A DNA stretch of 64,000 nucleotides from Heligmosomoides polygyrus polygyrus (Eukaryota; Nematoda; Chromadorea; Rhabditida; Heligmosomidae). Each line of letters starts with the position of its first letter. The stretch's first letter is position 1. Of the stretch, positions 1 to 13,202 are shown piece after piece. The stretch covers positions 1,364,001 to 1,428,000 of the forward strand of contig OX377204.1 of NCBI GenBank assembly GCA_947396885.1, given 5' to 3'. The notes beneath the pieces are model-generated. The model searched no databases. It worked only from the letters and a program-made list of their open reading frames with translations, and was not told where the DNA came from. Made by a program: the position numbers and the translations under genes.

Positions 1-46
1 AATGCGCTTCGCACACACCCGCTAGTCGAGAGCCGTCACAACTAGA

Positions 47-275
47 TTCCGCGGGATGTCAAACGACTACCAGGACGTCCACCAACGTGTCGGTCGGACT
101 TCTTCATGAAAGACCTGAACGGACGTGCGACGTTCTTCGTGTTACTCGAGCGAGGAGGATCCATTGGAGCACTTTGGCACGCGATAGGGACGAACGGAGG
201 CGCTGCTGGCGTCCGCTCGGAAAACTCGATCATCAACGGGACAACAGGTGGTGCAGGCGATACAATTCGATAAAA
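47..275 (+). mobile_element. RTE-like LINE, 3' end fragment
   Basis: The plus strand reads the degraded C-terminal tail of an RTE-type polyprotein and runs into a short GGTG-rich tail. It matches the 3' end of the minus-strand copy at 53405-54245 (shared text around GAGCGAGGAGGATCCATTGG and CGGAAAACTCGATCATCAAC). Stops and shifts make it non-coding. Confidence 0.6.
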
Positions 276-780
276 TGTCGACCTATCCGTGTTAAGCACC
301 TCACACAGAATTTTGAGAACAGCAAAGGCATCCTTCATTTTTCGGCAATATTTCAGAGAATGCAATGCAAGCTCTAGATTCCGTGAAATGAGGGAAACTA
401 ATGTAGATGAACCCGTCCACTACCAGGTAGAGTTTATCAGAGAGATGCATTTTGCATTATTCCCAACATAATAAAATTCTTTTTTATAACATGGCAAAAC
501 ATGGCAGGGTTAGGGCTCCCCTCTGGACTACTCGTCTTACGTATGATTTATTTGCGCGCATAAACCCGTTAAACACCTGAAATTTAACATTTCTCAAAAT
601 CTCCACCGTTCATCGTCACCTCCTCTTTGGAGTTGATCTTGACGATCACTGGCCGATCTGACCTGCGCTAATCGAACGCTCACCGGCCTAGAAGATCGAT
701 AGACGTTGCGCAGAACGGAAATGAGGGGTCGGCAGAAAATGGGAAAAATAGATTTTGCGCGACTGAAAACAGTTTCGTAG
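276..780. other. No recognisable feature
   Basis: AT-rich unique-looking sequence. No family, long frame or inverted repeat was recognised here. Confidence 0.4.
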
Positions 781-867
781 ACCCTCCACGACATACGCGT
801 AGAATAGAATGCGTGACGCATCCCAAAAGGAATTGAGTAACGCCTTACTTTACCCTTTATCCTTATT
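781..867 (+). mobile_element. SINE 3' fragment
   Basis: Matches the 3' body of the SINE family (CTCCACGACAT, AGAATGCGTG-CGCATCCCA, ATTGAGTAACGCC) and ends in a CCTTTAT-type tail. Confidence 0.6.
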
Positions 868-1850
868 GTTCCAATTGACCTGTCTAGGATGGATGAAAAC
901 AACTGTCGACGGCTCGAATCTCGAAAATGGATAGGGGGGAAATGCAAGAGCCGGCAACTTTTCTGACCGCGCTGCCACCCCTGGATCAACGACTGATACT
1001 GCTATTGTTGGCGTGAGTGTCACAACTGCCTCTGAGCAGGCTCATTTCGAGCATTAAGGCAGCCTATGTGACTTACTTGTTCACTTTTTATCAAACTGGC
1101 TGAAAGGCGACCTCCAAGTTCTCGCCACAGAGCGCATTCCCAACCAGAAGCACCCGGAGCCCCTTAATCTTTACCCTGGCAGACTAGCAAATGTAAATCC
1201 TAAAAACAGTTCGGGAAAAGCGCCAGGCTGGACGAGGCGCTCAAGAGAAATCGTCGTCGTCGTAAAACACTCGCCGATTTGTCCAAATGATGGATGATCC
1301 GGTGGAGGAGGCAAGCCTTCCAACGCTCAGTGACGTCGGCGCCCACAATGTGTCGTGCAGATGGGAGAGCGGTCAATGCCGTTTCTTCTTTTTAATGTGG
1401 CCATAAAAGACTCCAGAGAAGTATCGCAGCATGGTGACAGAAGAAGCACTCACTGCAACTAGGGAGTAGCCATGGACCACGGCTCAGCTTAGCGTAGAGT
1501 AGCACACTGGTCCTCTGGCATCATATGCAAAGTCTGAGCAAACCATCGGCCTTGAGCATGAAACGCATCTGCTTCTGAGAAGAGACACCGGATGCACTCT
1601 GATGTGCATGGATCTATAGACTTCTTATTTGAGTTCGTCACGCTATCCTCGAATGAATGTATATATGCTGCTCTTCTGCGAACACGGCACGAATTAGTGC
1701 TCCGATTCCAGGATCTGCCTCTACTATTCGTGTGCGCTCTCTGCTGTTTCATCCGAATGCAGTCATTTCTTGAGCAAGAGTCCTGAACATGCACTCTGCC
1801 TCTAAGAATGTTTACACTGTTTAGTTTCTACTCACACTCTTAGGATTTAA
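868..1850. other. Unassigned stretch
   Basis: No gene recognised. The longest frames here (for example 1794-1489 minus) are low-complexity basic sequence without motifs. Confidence 0.35.
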
Positions 1851-1852
1851 AG

Positions 1853-1945
1853 TGAGCCATGTGGTAGCGCAGTAGGAAGGGGACGACTTTTTCATCATTG
1901 AATCGAGCTCCTTGATTCGGGTCCCGCCCAGACCAAATAAACACT
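1853..1945 (+). repeat. tRNA-like SINE head fragment
   Basis: ATGTGGTAGCGCAGTAGGAAG resembles a pol III A box, and TTGATTCGGGTCCCGCC resembles a B box about 50 bp later. The 3' SINE body is missing. Confidence 0.4.
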
Positions 1946-2410
1946 TTGATTCTTCGATACTGGGGATTTACTATCGGATTCAGTCTAAGAAGGACAGTTC
2001 GCTGACATGTCAACATTAGCTGGCCCCCAAAAGCTATTGTATAGGTCGAATACGCATCTAAATTGCTCGCATCTAAAAGTTGTTAAGAAAGGATGAACGA
2101 CTGCTTTTTTCTTCTCCGCTAAACAGAACAAATAAACATGACAAATATTCCACGGCATTCTCAAAGAGTAAAATGCGTGGCGCCTCCCAAACAGCACTTA
2201 CCTCGATGTTTACACTGTCTATCTGTTTATTCTGCACCAAAAAGCAAGAATCAAAAGATGAAGGATAAAGTGCGGCCTCAATCAATCCTTCTTTGTATGC
2301 GCCACGCATTCCACTTCTACCGTAAATCGTCGTAAATCGTTAAGACAGCTAAACTGCTTATTTGGCGTATAAGGTGCCGTGCCCGAATTGGGACTCTTGC
2401 CTGCTTGCGG

Positions 2411-2625
2411 TCTCGCACAAGCCAACCAAGATTCTATCCCTTCGGTATCGGTGAATTGGTACCAGACTTGTCTGGGAAGGACAAAGCGCTGACTTGTCCA
2501 CTGGTTGGCCATCGCAAGTCATTGCATAGCCAAATACGCGTTCAAATCACCTCCACGACATCCCGTAGAAGTAGAATGCGTGGCGCATCCCAAACGGGAT
2601 TGAGTAACGCCATCCTTTATTCTTA
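2411..2625 (+). mobile_element. tRNA-derived SINE, 5'-degraded copy
   Basis: Shares the body of the family (CGGTGAATTGGTACCAGACTTG, GACAAAGCGCTGACTTGT, CATCGCAAGTCATTG, CTCCACGACATCCCGTAGAA) and ends in ATCCTTTATTCTT. The A-box part is poorly preserved. A reverse 3' fragment of the same family follows at about 2695-2750. Confidence 0.65.
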
Positions 2626-2759
2626 TATTGCATCATCCCACTGAGAAAAAATGCAGGAGATGATGAATAAGAGTACAAAGGACGGCGACAATCACTCCCT
2701 TTTGGTATGCGCTACGCACTCCCCTTCTACGGGACTCCGTGGAGGTAATTTTGAACGCT

Positions 2760-5300
2760 ATTTAACTTAGGTACTTATGAAGCAGAGGGCCCGTGCCCAT
2801 ACAAAGTACCCTAAGATGTGATCCACCTCCCACACCTGTGCTAAATGTGGCCACATCCTGGAGTCCATTCCCTTGCCTAGTTTGTGTTCTCCTCTCCTTG
2901 GCGTCCGCGAAGGAGAACACAGAACCCAATCAAGAGCCTTCTTTTTCGCACACGGTCCCTCTGCTTCATAAGAATCTTAACCTATACGAATGCGACTTTT
3001 TCTGGTCAATCGTTGGACAAACTAATGTCTTATCTTTTATAGATGTTGATCCTTGAGTAAAGAAGGGGATTGTTGATCAGAATGGTACTCGAGCATTTGG
3101 TCAAGATTCATGGTGCACGCGATAACAGCCGCTTCCTCGAACTGCACTACCAGCGCCAGAAAAATTGACGCTCGAATAAAGGAGAAAGAATCGCTCATTC
3201 AACTCCATAAAACTACACGAAAGTGCTGTTTTCATTGCTAAGCAACTAAACAGCAGAATATATTTGGCGAGAGGATGGAGCAATCTCGACATCTGCCGCT
3301 GGAAGATTTTCATTTTACTGCTCTATAAAATTACAACATGACGAACATCTGCCAAGCTCTATTAGATGCTTTAGTAAATCTGAAGCAGCTAGAAACTTTT
3401 ACACAGTTGAGATAAAATATTTGACAAGGATGTTTTTTGTATGAGCGAAGAAACAGGTCATCGCAGAGGTAAGATTCATTATATCCCTATGGAGAGAAAG
3501 CAGTTGTTTTGCCATCCATAGCTATATATTATATTATTAATAATGCCGATTGAACAAGCTCTAACTCTATGAGAATCACTTGAATTGTAGTCACTGATAA
3601 ATCTTGACCTCATCAGCAAATGAGCATTATTCCACACACTATCCTTCAGAAGTTAGGACGAACTCTGTATAAACATTGAACAAAAGGAAATAACGCTTTT
3701 CTTTAAGACACACCATTGCTGAACACGTCGGGTGAAAAATTCTAAGATGCTGTTGAACACCAGCTAGTGTGAAGTTCAGAGGCTGCTAAGAGAATAGGCT
3801 TTCCAGGCAGGAAAAAAGTTCGTAGTGGAAATTCAGTTCCCATGGGCTAGCTCCCACATCCGACTGACTATGAATGGAATGATTTCTGAGAAAATGCCTT
3901 ACCACTCTCGTGTCCGAAGGAGTACTGGCTGAGGTAGCTCGGATGCAGATGACGTGGGCGAGTCGGCGTACGAATGAACGCGTCGCGCTCGTCGGTCAGG
4001 TAGCCGTAGGATCGAGTTCGTCCTCGCATTTCTGTACTGGAATAACAGAGCTGATTCTCGGGAAGTCTACTGAAAAACACAAGAGCGTTGGCATTCGTTG
4101 GATCGAAGTAGAATTGAACATTCCACGAAAGAGTATGGACGCAAACGATAGAAGAAGAACGTCGAAATGGGGAAGAACGCAAGTTCTCTGAACTTCGGTG
4201 CAATTCCAATTCGATAAACGTATTGTCCTTCTAGTTATAAGGTCTTTCTAGACTAACCGGCAAAAAAATAAAAGTCGACGTCAGCGCCAGCAATGCGCCC
4301 TGCACTCTATTTTTACAGGATTTCGTACAGCCAATTTGAAAACGTAATTTGACTCACAGAATTCAGTGTTTTGTAGTCCCCAGATGTCAGTGTCTGGTAT
4401 AAAAAAGTGGCTCAGGGGGATACAAGGCTTCTGGGCTGAACACGAACAAAGAACGTCGAATCGGAGGGCGTGAGGCGGTCGGCGCCCTATCCAACTGCAC
4501 TATCTCGGGCATATAACATAAGATCTGAATGCATGGTAGAGTTCAGGGTGACTACTATATGACGTCGCCCGTTATTCACATTATCTCGCGCTTCTGATAA
4601 GCGAAAAAGATCTCGTGTGATAGATAGGATAGAAGGAGGTCCACCTGTGACGAGTAAACATGGAGCCGAAATGGAGAGGTTCATAACAGCTGTATGAAGG
4701 AGATCCCAAATGGAATTCCGGAGCAGACGGAAATGATCACAAATTCGAATTCGAATGCACTTGAAAAACGCGAAAAACTGAATATTCGAATACCTATGGG
4801 ACCTACGAATAGGTCAAAGCACAACTATAACTTGGAGCGATGCCAAACAGAAATGGGAGTTAGAATTTCGAGATTTCGAAAAATTCAAACACAACGAATG
4901 AACAAGGAGCCGAGAGGATTAACAAAACAAACAGCTGTATGAAGAACCGGAGCAGGCGGAAACGATCACACTCAGATCGGCACTTGGAGCGATGCCAAGG
5001 AGAAATCGGAATTAGAACAAAATTTTAAAAAAATCCAAAAAATTGGCCTGCTTGAAGTAATAGGCCGATGAAATTTTTAGATTTTTTTAAACAGACAACC
5101 GAAAATTGATTTTGTCAGAAAGCAAAAACCAGAGAAGAGCAAAGCTAAAAGTGTCAAAACTAAAAAATCAAGAAAACGGTAAAAAAAATTCCAAATTCTC
5201 AATTGGGTCATGTATTGTATCTGAAGGTGTACTTCTTTTAATAGCAAACAATTTTATTTAGCTAAAAGCGTAATAAAGTGAGATATATATGCGGAGGACC
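2760..5300. other. Unassigned stretch with degenerate TTCGAA-rich repeat
   Basis: No gene recognised. Positions 4735-4990 hold two diverged copies of a repeat (shared AACTTGGAGCGATGCCAA-type text) rich in TTCGAAT. The frames at 3868-4209 and 2793-3056 carry no identifiable domain. Confidence 0.35.
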
Positions 5301-5303
5301 TTA

Positions 5304-5437
5304 GGCCCCGTTTATACTTCGACGCCGAGCGACGCGACGCCACGTATAGTGGCCATATTGATTGTGCGACGCGATCGATCAATTTGGCCCCTTTACATGC
5401 CGTCGCGTCGCTCGGCGTCGGAAGTATAAACGGGGCC
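5304..5437. mobile_element. Palindromic MITE, family A copy 1
   Basis: The terminal inverted repeats are GGCCCCGTTTATACTTC and its complement, each followed inward by GACGCCGAGCGACGCGACG. The element is 134 bp, flanked on both sides by TTA (5301-5303 and 5438-5440). TWA duplications and GG-starting ends fit PIF/Harbinger-type elements. Confidence 0.8.
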
Positions 5438-5440
5438 TTA

Positions 5441-7811
5441 CACGCTGCTATTTTTATACATTTCTGCCATGTATGTACGTCGTGTTACTCAATTAAGAAA
5501 ATTAGTACATTTTAAGTCATAAGTCACACTTAGTAGGAGCTCCCTTAGCTTCCAAAATCCTCTACTACACGTGCCGCCTTGATGTTGAACTCAAAAATCG
5601 TGAGACTAAGAGCCCGCTGTGCAAGAAAAACGAAGTGGTGAATGCATGGCGCAACCTATAACGAAAATCGCCTTTTTGGAATATAACACTCTGAAAATAT
5701 TTTACAGTAACCGCAACCACATTATATATAGAATAAATTCTAGCGTTTTTGTCCCCATGTCTATGTCTATGTCTATGAAGTCTTTTATTTATTTATTTAT
5801 TTATTTATTTATTTGTGCACGACAGTTGAGCTAAAACAAGAAGAGTTTCCAGGCAAAAATCTAACACTGCGAAAAAACACTTAAATGAAAGGAAGAAAAA
5901 ACAAAAAAACATATCAAGGGCAGGGCAAAACAACAACTAAGCTGAGGTACTGGAAACAGATGTCCAAAACAGGCAGATAAGAAGTAAAAAAGGCTCAGTT
6001 ACTGTTCACTTTCGCAGTTTTGACCACTACTTTCAAGTTCTATGACGGCAGGTGACGCTTTCAGTTGTCTTTTTTAGCCACCTTCTCAGAAAATCAAACA
6101 AAATTTGCCCTGAGAATGGCCAGAAAACCATATCCTGATGCGAAAAGTACATTTATTGGCTGGCTCTCTTTTGTGAGACATAATTCACGTCGCAGCGTGA
6201 ATACCATTTTGGAAGAATTAACCTTTCTTTCCACTCCTCAGGTAATTAGCAGTATCCCATATTCTTAGAATGGCTCGCATCACCTTCCTTCGCCTTTCTG
6301 ACTCCAACTAGAGCAAGTAATCTCCTAAGTGCTTAAAATTGCCAAGACGCAACTCGGTCCAACAAAGGGGATGAAAATTCCATCCTTCGCAATGATGGCA
6401 TAGAGGCACACTGGAAAAAAACGATACGTGTCGCGAACATGGGCAGCATATAAGGATGGAAGCGAACCAGGCAATAAAATCGCATTAAAATAGCATGATA
6501 GTCAGAGAGGATGTGTAGGACCAGCATTCTGATATGACTGGCTTGTCTTCGGCCGGTGCCCTGCTTGGTTTTGATTGGCAGGCGTGCCTCCTTTCTAGGT
6601 TGGCCGTCTTTGCGACATGAACAGGAAAAACTAACCAGCAACGTCTTCACTAGTCACTCACAGCCATATATCTGTCAGCTGACGAGAGGTCGCCTTGCCC
6701 AGAAGCACGAGCCAGGAGCTGCATGTGAACTATGTCTTATTTGTGAGCTCTTGCCAGAATTCTTCGTTGTCATTTCTTGCTGACATTCTCGCACAGAGGA
6801 TTTGTCTTGTTCGTCGCGAATTCGCATTAGCTTCCAGAAAAACGATGCACGACTTTTCATGTAGAAATGACGACAAGGCCTTTGTGTTCTCGAAGCTGCA
6901 GTCCGACCAGCCTAGGACGGTGTTCGCCTACTGCAAACGCGCCAGTAAGTCACTAGAACGTAGCTCAGCACTCAGAAGTAACGGTAGTGACTCCATCTAG
7001 AACTACGACTCTTAGTACTCTCAGGCGAACCTCATTGAGCAAGCATTAAACAATTAAAAACGCTCTGCAACTACAAAATATCCGGAAAATTCTACGACTA
7101 AAACTGATAATCGAGAAGGTGAATAAATCCCTTTACGAGATGCGCCACGCACTTATCTGCAACCGATTACTGTGCAGGCAATTGGAAGCATACCTAGTCC
7201 GTACAATGACTTGGCCAGCCGGTCGAATGGACAGCTTTACAAGTCTGCCACCAGCTCATCTACTCCGGGCGGCTTGATTACCCTGGACGGAGCCCGGATC
7301 AAGAACCTTCGTTAGGGGTCTATACGACATCCTGCGCCTCCTCGAGCTACGCTACACCGCGCTCAATCTATCAATAAGTAATAATAACCAGCTAGTACAA
7401 CTAGAACACCAAAAGCTCCCGAAACCATTATTTATTCAACGGAGAGAAAATGACGGAGAGAGAAAAAAATCACTTGTTCTATTTAGAATGCGCCACGCAC
7501 TTCAAAACACGTCACAAGAACAGAAGCTACGGTTAGATTCACGTATGCTTCACAACTCTCTTCAGAGTCAAAGAGCCTAGAGAACCTAAAGCTATACGGA
7601 CTGTTTTTCAATTGGTCCAAGAATTGGCACTGGACTTCGTAGGTCTGACGCGGCGTTTGGAAGGACGATTTCTATTCTTTTCTGGCTGTCTGGTTTCTTA
7701 TTGCGATGGATTTGGACTTTACTATTCCTTTTTTACCGTTAGGTTAGCATCCTAACATGTTTTCTGTGACTGGTTGCGAACTCTTTGTAGTGTACAAATG
7801 AAAAAATAGAT
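5441..7811. other. Unassigned stretch with an ATTT microsatellite
   Basis: No gene recognised. (TTTA)n runs at about 5783-5815 next to CTATGTCTATGTCTATG. Open frames at 6065-6268 and 6695-7000 have no family I recognise. Confidence 0.35.
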
Positions 7812-7816
7812 TTGAT

Positions 7817-7900
7817 CCCATCGCAACAAAACATCGTTGTGAAAGCCTACTACCTCGATACCAGCCACTTGAGGCTTAATGAAACTGATTTGGATTGTTT
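7817..7900 (+). repeat. tRNA-like repeat, tail-only copy
   Basis: Contains TCGCAACAAAACATCGTTGTGAAAG-type text and CTACCTCGATACCAGCCACTTGAGG, repeated at 8098-8172 after a tRNA-like head. It is a third, headless copy of that repeat. Confidence 0.55.
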
Positions 7901-8012
7901 CTATCAAGACCATCTTAACTGGTTCCATGCTGATATCAGCGGCCAGGTCATCCCGGATACGAGTGGGTGCTGATCGGTACCACGAGGTGTGGATGTTGCG
8001 TTCGATCAAACG

Positions 8013-8172
8013 GCGCCGGTGGTGTAATGGCGTAGAGCATTCCCGCCCGGTCAGAGGGAGGTGCGGGTTCGAGTCCCGCCTGGCGCTAGAAGTTTTGATC
8101 GCAACAAAACATAGTTGTGAAAGCCTACTACCTCGATACCAGCCACTTGAGGCCTAATGAAACTGATTTAGA
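8013..8172 (+). repeat. tRNA-derived repeat (tRNA-like head plus tail)
   Basis: The head (about 8013-8088) folds like a tRNA: acceptor GCGCCGG with CTGGCGC, and a perfect T arm GCGGG-TTCGAGT-CCCGC. The anticodon stem is mismatched and position 33 is C instead of U, so it is probably not a working tRNA. The tail is shared with 7817-7900 and, after a second head, with 41396 onward, so this is a dispersed tRNA-derived family. Confidence 0.55.
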
Positions 8173-10285
8173 TTTGATCCCTTTCATTCATTCCACTAAC
8201 AATCGGAAAAATCGCGAGAACTTTTCGAATGCATGGCGCGATAATGAAGAAAACGATTGCTGTGATAGAGATTGAGATATAAATTGCAATTTACTTTGAT
8301 AAATGATATGATAATAAGTAATTGAATGAAAAAATGTCTCAGAAAAATTTTCATTCAATAATTCAATAATATTCCTCGCCTCGAAGCGGAACAAACGCTG
8401 AAGAGGAAGAAGAAGAATTTAATACTATTCATCCGGGCAGCTGAACTAAAAATTACAAAGAAATATCCCGTAGAAGTAAGACGCAAAGCGTAGCTCAAAC
8501 AGATGTGAATTAACTCTCACTCTTACCCTTTGTGCACTATTTAAGATACAGCGGTTTTCACTGTAAGGTACTGTTTCCTCGTTACAACTTCTGAACGCTT
8601 GAAACCGTGTACACTCGTTGAAGGGAGAGCAGATTGTTCGATAATTAGATAACAATGTTCTACGCATACCAGAGTACATAGTAGCAAATTCACAGAATTG
8701 AGTCCAAAATCTGTTGTAGACGTTGTAGGCCTGGGGGGCAGATTCATTAGCGACTTACAGCCTTTTAACGGAGAAGATACGCTTGTTGATGAGCCGCCCT
8801 ACCAGGGTTTTTGGCTGTGTTTTCTCCGTTGAATTGCTGTAAGTCGTTGATGAATCCGGTCCCTAGAAGGCCCGCTTAACTGCCCAGACAGTGGCGACAT
8901 ACAACCGGAGTTCCGTTGTCGCCAAAGGGGACAGTGAGAGTGGAAAAAGAAGAAGACATCGGTTATGCAGAACAAAGCGGAGGGAAATGGAGACACTGAA
9001 TCGAGGCTGTGATGGTTCTGAAGCAAAAGAGGCGCAGACAAGGATTAGGCCCGTCTTTCTTTTCAATCACTGTCAGGTTCATCAAGCCACATAGGACGTT
9101 TTTGATGTCCTTATGGCTAGAAATAGTCTACAGAACGAAGTCGACAGAGAAGCAGAGAGTCGAAATCACAGATGGGTGCAAGAAGAACAATGCCGTGTGG
9201 CGATGGAGCTCGAAGAACGTTCCGTGAAGCGATGTGAAAGTGCACCACTAATGAGAGATGACAGTGTTCTAAGTATCAGTTGTGCTGGTTGAATGAGGGA
9301 CACAGAGATGTACTCTGAAGCTGGAGAACCGCTCTAGAGAATTGTCCGTAGATCAGAAAACCAGGAGCGACGTCGTTGAGGCCACCGCCATGAAATCATG
9401 TCGTGCAGATAATAGATGGCAGAGATTCGCCACAACGTCCCGAGAGGGTGATTCCCGAAATTTCTATGAACAGCTTGGCTGACGCACTCCTCATAAGGCG
9501 CTTAACGAGCCCCTCTGTGCTTCTTTTCACAAAGAGAATACTACTGGAAGGACAGAGGATGGGCGCTGGTGTTGCTCATAGGAGGTGATCAAGCACTAGA
9601 CGATTCGGTAATGTGGACACGCTTGGGTTTTTCTCCAGCGATCGGAAGCAGCGGCACGTTTTTGATGCTCCTTGCTCTGATCATGTTCAGCCTCCAATGA
9701 ATTTTGGCATGAAGATTCTCCCTTCTTCGTTCGAAGGAAATTACGCTTAAGATCGGCGTCGGACCTGAGAGTATGTGATTGTTGCGATTTTTCTTGCCAT
9801 TTAGTTTTGCTGTCTTTAGAATAATTCAAAACTTTCATAGCCATCCGGATTTAAGGATACTATCGAGGACAGAATTCAAAAAAGGAGAGTTGAGTTCAGA
9901 TTAAAACAAAGGGATAGAGGTCGGCGTTAGTCGATCTCTCTGCGGGATGAGCCATGCATTTTACTTCCACGAGATATCGTTGGAGGAGCACTTTGCATGC
10001 GTACTGGGTCTACACAATAGGCATTGGATCCGACGCCGATTCAAATAATTCGAATCCGTCTTCTTTTTTGAACTCTAATTTAACAGTAATACCAATAATT
10101 ACATTTCTTAAGGCAATTGAGATAGAGGTGACTTTAACCAGATCGAATTCTAAGAAAAATCGGAGAACTGATTTTGATCAAAAATTCGATGTCCTATCCG
10201 ATTCAGATATCCGATGTGATTGATTCGAAGACAAAATATTATCTATGTACAGCTACCGGAAATCCTTAAGGACTTAAGATAAAAA
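8173..10285. other. Unassigned stretch with one diverged hairpin
   Basis: No gene recognised. 8742-8777 and 8820-8856 are diverged inverted copies (GATTCATTAGCGACTTACAG against CTGTAAGTCGTTGATGAATC, with AACGGAGAA/TTCTCCGTT). The charged minus frame 9844-9596 could be an exon but has no clear splice sites or family. Confidence 0.35.
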
Positions 10286-10288
10286 AGT

Positions 10289-10433
10289 CAGTGTTTTATC
10301 CTTCCCAGACGAGTCTGGTACCATCTCAGCGACCGAAGGGTGGAAGGCTTGGTTGGCCTGGGCGGGAACTCCAAACCAAGAATCCGGAACTGGGATTCAC
10401 GTGACAGCCGGCGCCACCTCCCACTGTGCTACC
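10289..10433 (-). mobile_element. tRNA-derived SINE, 3'-truncated copy
   Basis: Reading the minus strand gives a GTAGCACAGTGGGAGG-type A box, a degraded B-box region, then GCCAACCAAGCC and CCAGACTCGTCTGGGAAGGA. It covers the 5' half of the family. Confidence 0.6.
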
Positions 10434-10439
10434 ATGAGC

Positions 10440-11370
10440 TGCCCAAAGTTAAATATGGCAGAAATGTAGAAACAACGTGAGCGTCTGAAGAAATGAACTG
10501 GTTTGTTTCTGCAATTTACCGTGAGTATACAAATTACAGAAAAATCAGTACCAAGGCAGAGAACAAACATTTCCTAGAAGGGACGGGATTAGTTCCGCAC
10601 CGAGGCTAGCCCCTAATATTTTCCGAAAGTCAGCTAGTTGAAACGAGAGTACATAGGAGTTTGTAAAAAGGACTTCACAGGGACAGCTACTCTACCATCA
10701 AAATATGTAAATCAAGTGTACGCATCGTAACAAATTAACCTGACAAATGCACACAAGTGCATATTTCTCAGGTCATCCAGCTGTCCTACAGTACACTTCA
10801 GTACGTCTGGAGATGCTTCAGAAGCCGCTGACGCTCACTGAACTGCTCTAGAAAACGCCAACAGTCATCCAAAAGAGCTAGAGCCGCACAAGCACTAGCC
10901 AGCGTGGGGAAAGGGCTTAGCCGAACGAGAACGGCTCTAAATTAGTGGCCGATTCTGACGAAAAAATCGTCGCCGTTTGCTTTGTAATCAGATAGTCGTC
11001 GGGCGCTCATTTAAGCACCTGCACTGGTAGGTAGTTGAGGGCCACAGCGGTTTCGATGAGCAGAAAACACCTGTGCTATGGTATCCATTGCTCTTAAGCC
11101 TTAGAGTATCAGTTGGGAATAGTTCACTATTCACAAAGCTTCTAACTCCCAACCTCTCTGTTGCACGAATTTTCGCTTGATCAAACGGAAGGGCACCTCA
11201 GAACATCACCTTTTAAGCAGAATAAAAACACATTAAAAAGAATAATTAACTAGAATAAGAATGTGCTTTTATCGTTTATTCACATATTTGTAATGTTTCT
11301 CATATATACCATTTTCACGTCGAACTGGACATTTCAATTCGAATCGTACACTGACTTAGAATGCGTGAGT
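10440..11370. other. Unassigned stretch
   Basis: No family, frame or inverted structure recognised. Confidence 0.3.
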
Positions 11371-11397
11371 TAGCCAACATAGCACAGCTTTATTCGG

Positions 11398-11433
11398 CTG
11401 AAGTTTCGGTCTCATCGTCTTCCCCGGAGCCTG
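11398..11433 (-). ncRNA. Decayed hammerhead-like motif
   Basis: The minus strand keeps a GACC-GAAAC segment and the flanking GGCT/AGCC stem, but the CTGAAGA core has become CCGGGGA. It is recognisable only by comparison with the copy at 21681-21723. Confidence 0.35.
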
Positions 11434-11599
11434 GAAGGCCAAAGCGTGCAAAATTACTCCCCAAGCACGATCTCAAATTGAGATAGCAAATTCAAAGGAC
11501 CTGAGGGCCAAAAAGGAACCATGCAACCGAAGCTAGAAGGCTCACCTAGAAGTGCAGCGAAGGAGTCGCTGAAGTCGATCACAGATCAAGTGACTAGTA

Positions 11600-12557
11600 C
11601 AGTGCGTTTCAGAAGTATGTATCTACCTCATAATTTTCCCCGTCACATCTCGTTTAGAGTTCATTTCTGGAGACCCGCACTAGCTCTACTAGTTTCCTCG
11701 CAGTCGAAAATAGGTAACCACTCACTGAAGATTTTTCCGTCTCACACGAAAATCGGACTTTCTTCAAAAAAATGGAGTGATTTTGATGTCACGCATCCTC
11801 TGCCCCTCATGGAAAGCATGAAGCTAGACTCCAATACACCTCATCACTTCAGACTGTCCATGGGACAGAAGCGACGGAAGGCTAAGCCCTAGATTTCCGC
11901 TTCTGCAGAACCCGGTCCATGTCCTTAATTAACTGCAACCGAAGAGGCGACCACAGGATCTATCACAAGTGTTTCCAGCAATGGCGGATTAACCGGGACC
12001 ATTCGGGCTGAATTTTTCCTGTTGGTAAAGATGAAAAATTAACATGTTCTGCAACAACAGGCAATCCATGTGTCCAGGTCGACCAAAGATTGGCTCCACC
12101 GTCACAGCATTCAAGTAACGGACTAGGCGGCCTGCTCTCATGACTGCAACCCGATAGAGGACATGTGGAGCATCTTGTTTCGGTGAGCCTACGCGAATAG
12201 CCGACAGTTCAATGAAACAGCGACGATTTCGACTGCTTCAGACACTATCGGAGATAAAATCCTCCAGAACCTTGTCAACGGCATACATAATAGGTTGTGT
12301 GATGTTGCGAGAAGCAATGGTGACGACTGACGACCGATCGACTTTCCAATTTAATAAAGCATTTGATCTTCGTGAGTGAATACATACTTTTGAAACACCC
12401 AAACACGTAAAAGACGGGCAATTTTTCTGATAGTGAGTGGCTGCCTATTCTCGACTGCGAGGAAACTAATGGGACTAGTGCGGGCCTCCAGAAATGAACT
12501 CGAAACGAGCTACGACGGGCAAATTATGGGGTGGATACATACTTTTGAAACGCACTG
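11600..12557 (+). mobile_element. Tc1-like transposon, non-autonomous remnant
   Basis: The ends are CAGTGCGTTTCAGAAGTATG and its near-perfect inverted copy, flanked by TA at 11598-11599 and 12558-12559. The inverted similarity continues for roughly 150 bp inward, so the terminal repeats are long. The interior (about 12060-12330) reads a broken transposase C-terminus with HVSRSTKDWL, then NPIEDMWSIL, then NRLCDVARSNGDD, the layout of Tc1-type DDE enzymes. The DNA-binding half is gone, the second catalytic Asp region is altered, and stops interrupt the frame. Confidence 0.8.
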
Positions 12558-12561
12558 TAGG

Positions 12562-12679
12562 TGACCCAGAAGCCACGTCGCGGCCTCTAGGACTCTGAAG
12601 GTTAAAATGCACAGAAGTCAAGTACAAAAGAGGGATTTTATTATAATAAAAAATACTAATACTAATATTACCACTACTA

Positions 12680-12718
<39 letters not shown>

Positions 12719-13168
12719 GTAATTATTATCCACTCTATAACAACGCGCTAAGCGATGAGTCATACTATCGATCGGCGCCGGCGCAGAAATTAGCCAGAAA
12801 ATGGGGGGAAAATCGGGGGAGGGGCGGAGAAATGGGGGGGGGGGGGAATGGGGGAAAATTACGACACGAAAACAGCGAAAAATTCCCCGACGTCTTCTCC
12901 CTGCCTGGGAACTTCGTCCCCGGGGTAATCGAGGTCGCTGAACACGAATCTGAAGTTCGTTTTTAAAGTATCGATCGCCTTCAATCGATACTGATCAAAC
13001 TATCAACTACGAGGTATAAGACACACGTTAGAAAGAGAAAAAACACTGCAATAAATAAGGAAGGCTACTTGATACTCAAAACTTGAAAAGACAAGCAACT
13101 TTCTTTCAGCCATACATTTGAATGGGTGGAGACCTGCTCGATAGTGCAAAAACTGTGTCTTGAAAAAG

Positions 13169-13202
<34 letters not shown>

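Noticed and set aside
8013..8088. Functional tRNA gene
   Set aside because: Acceptor and T arm pair well, but the anticodon stem has a mismatch, position 33 is not U, and the same head recurs at 41293 with the same non-tRNA tail. It is better explained as a tRNA-derived repeat.
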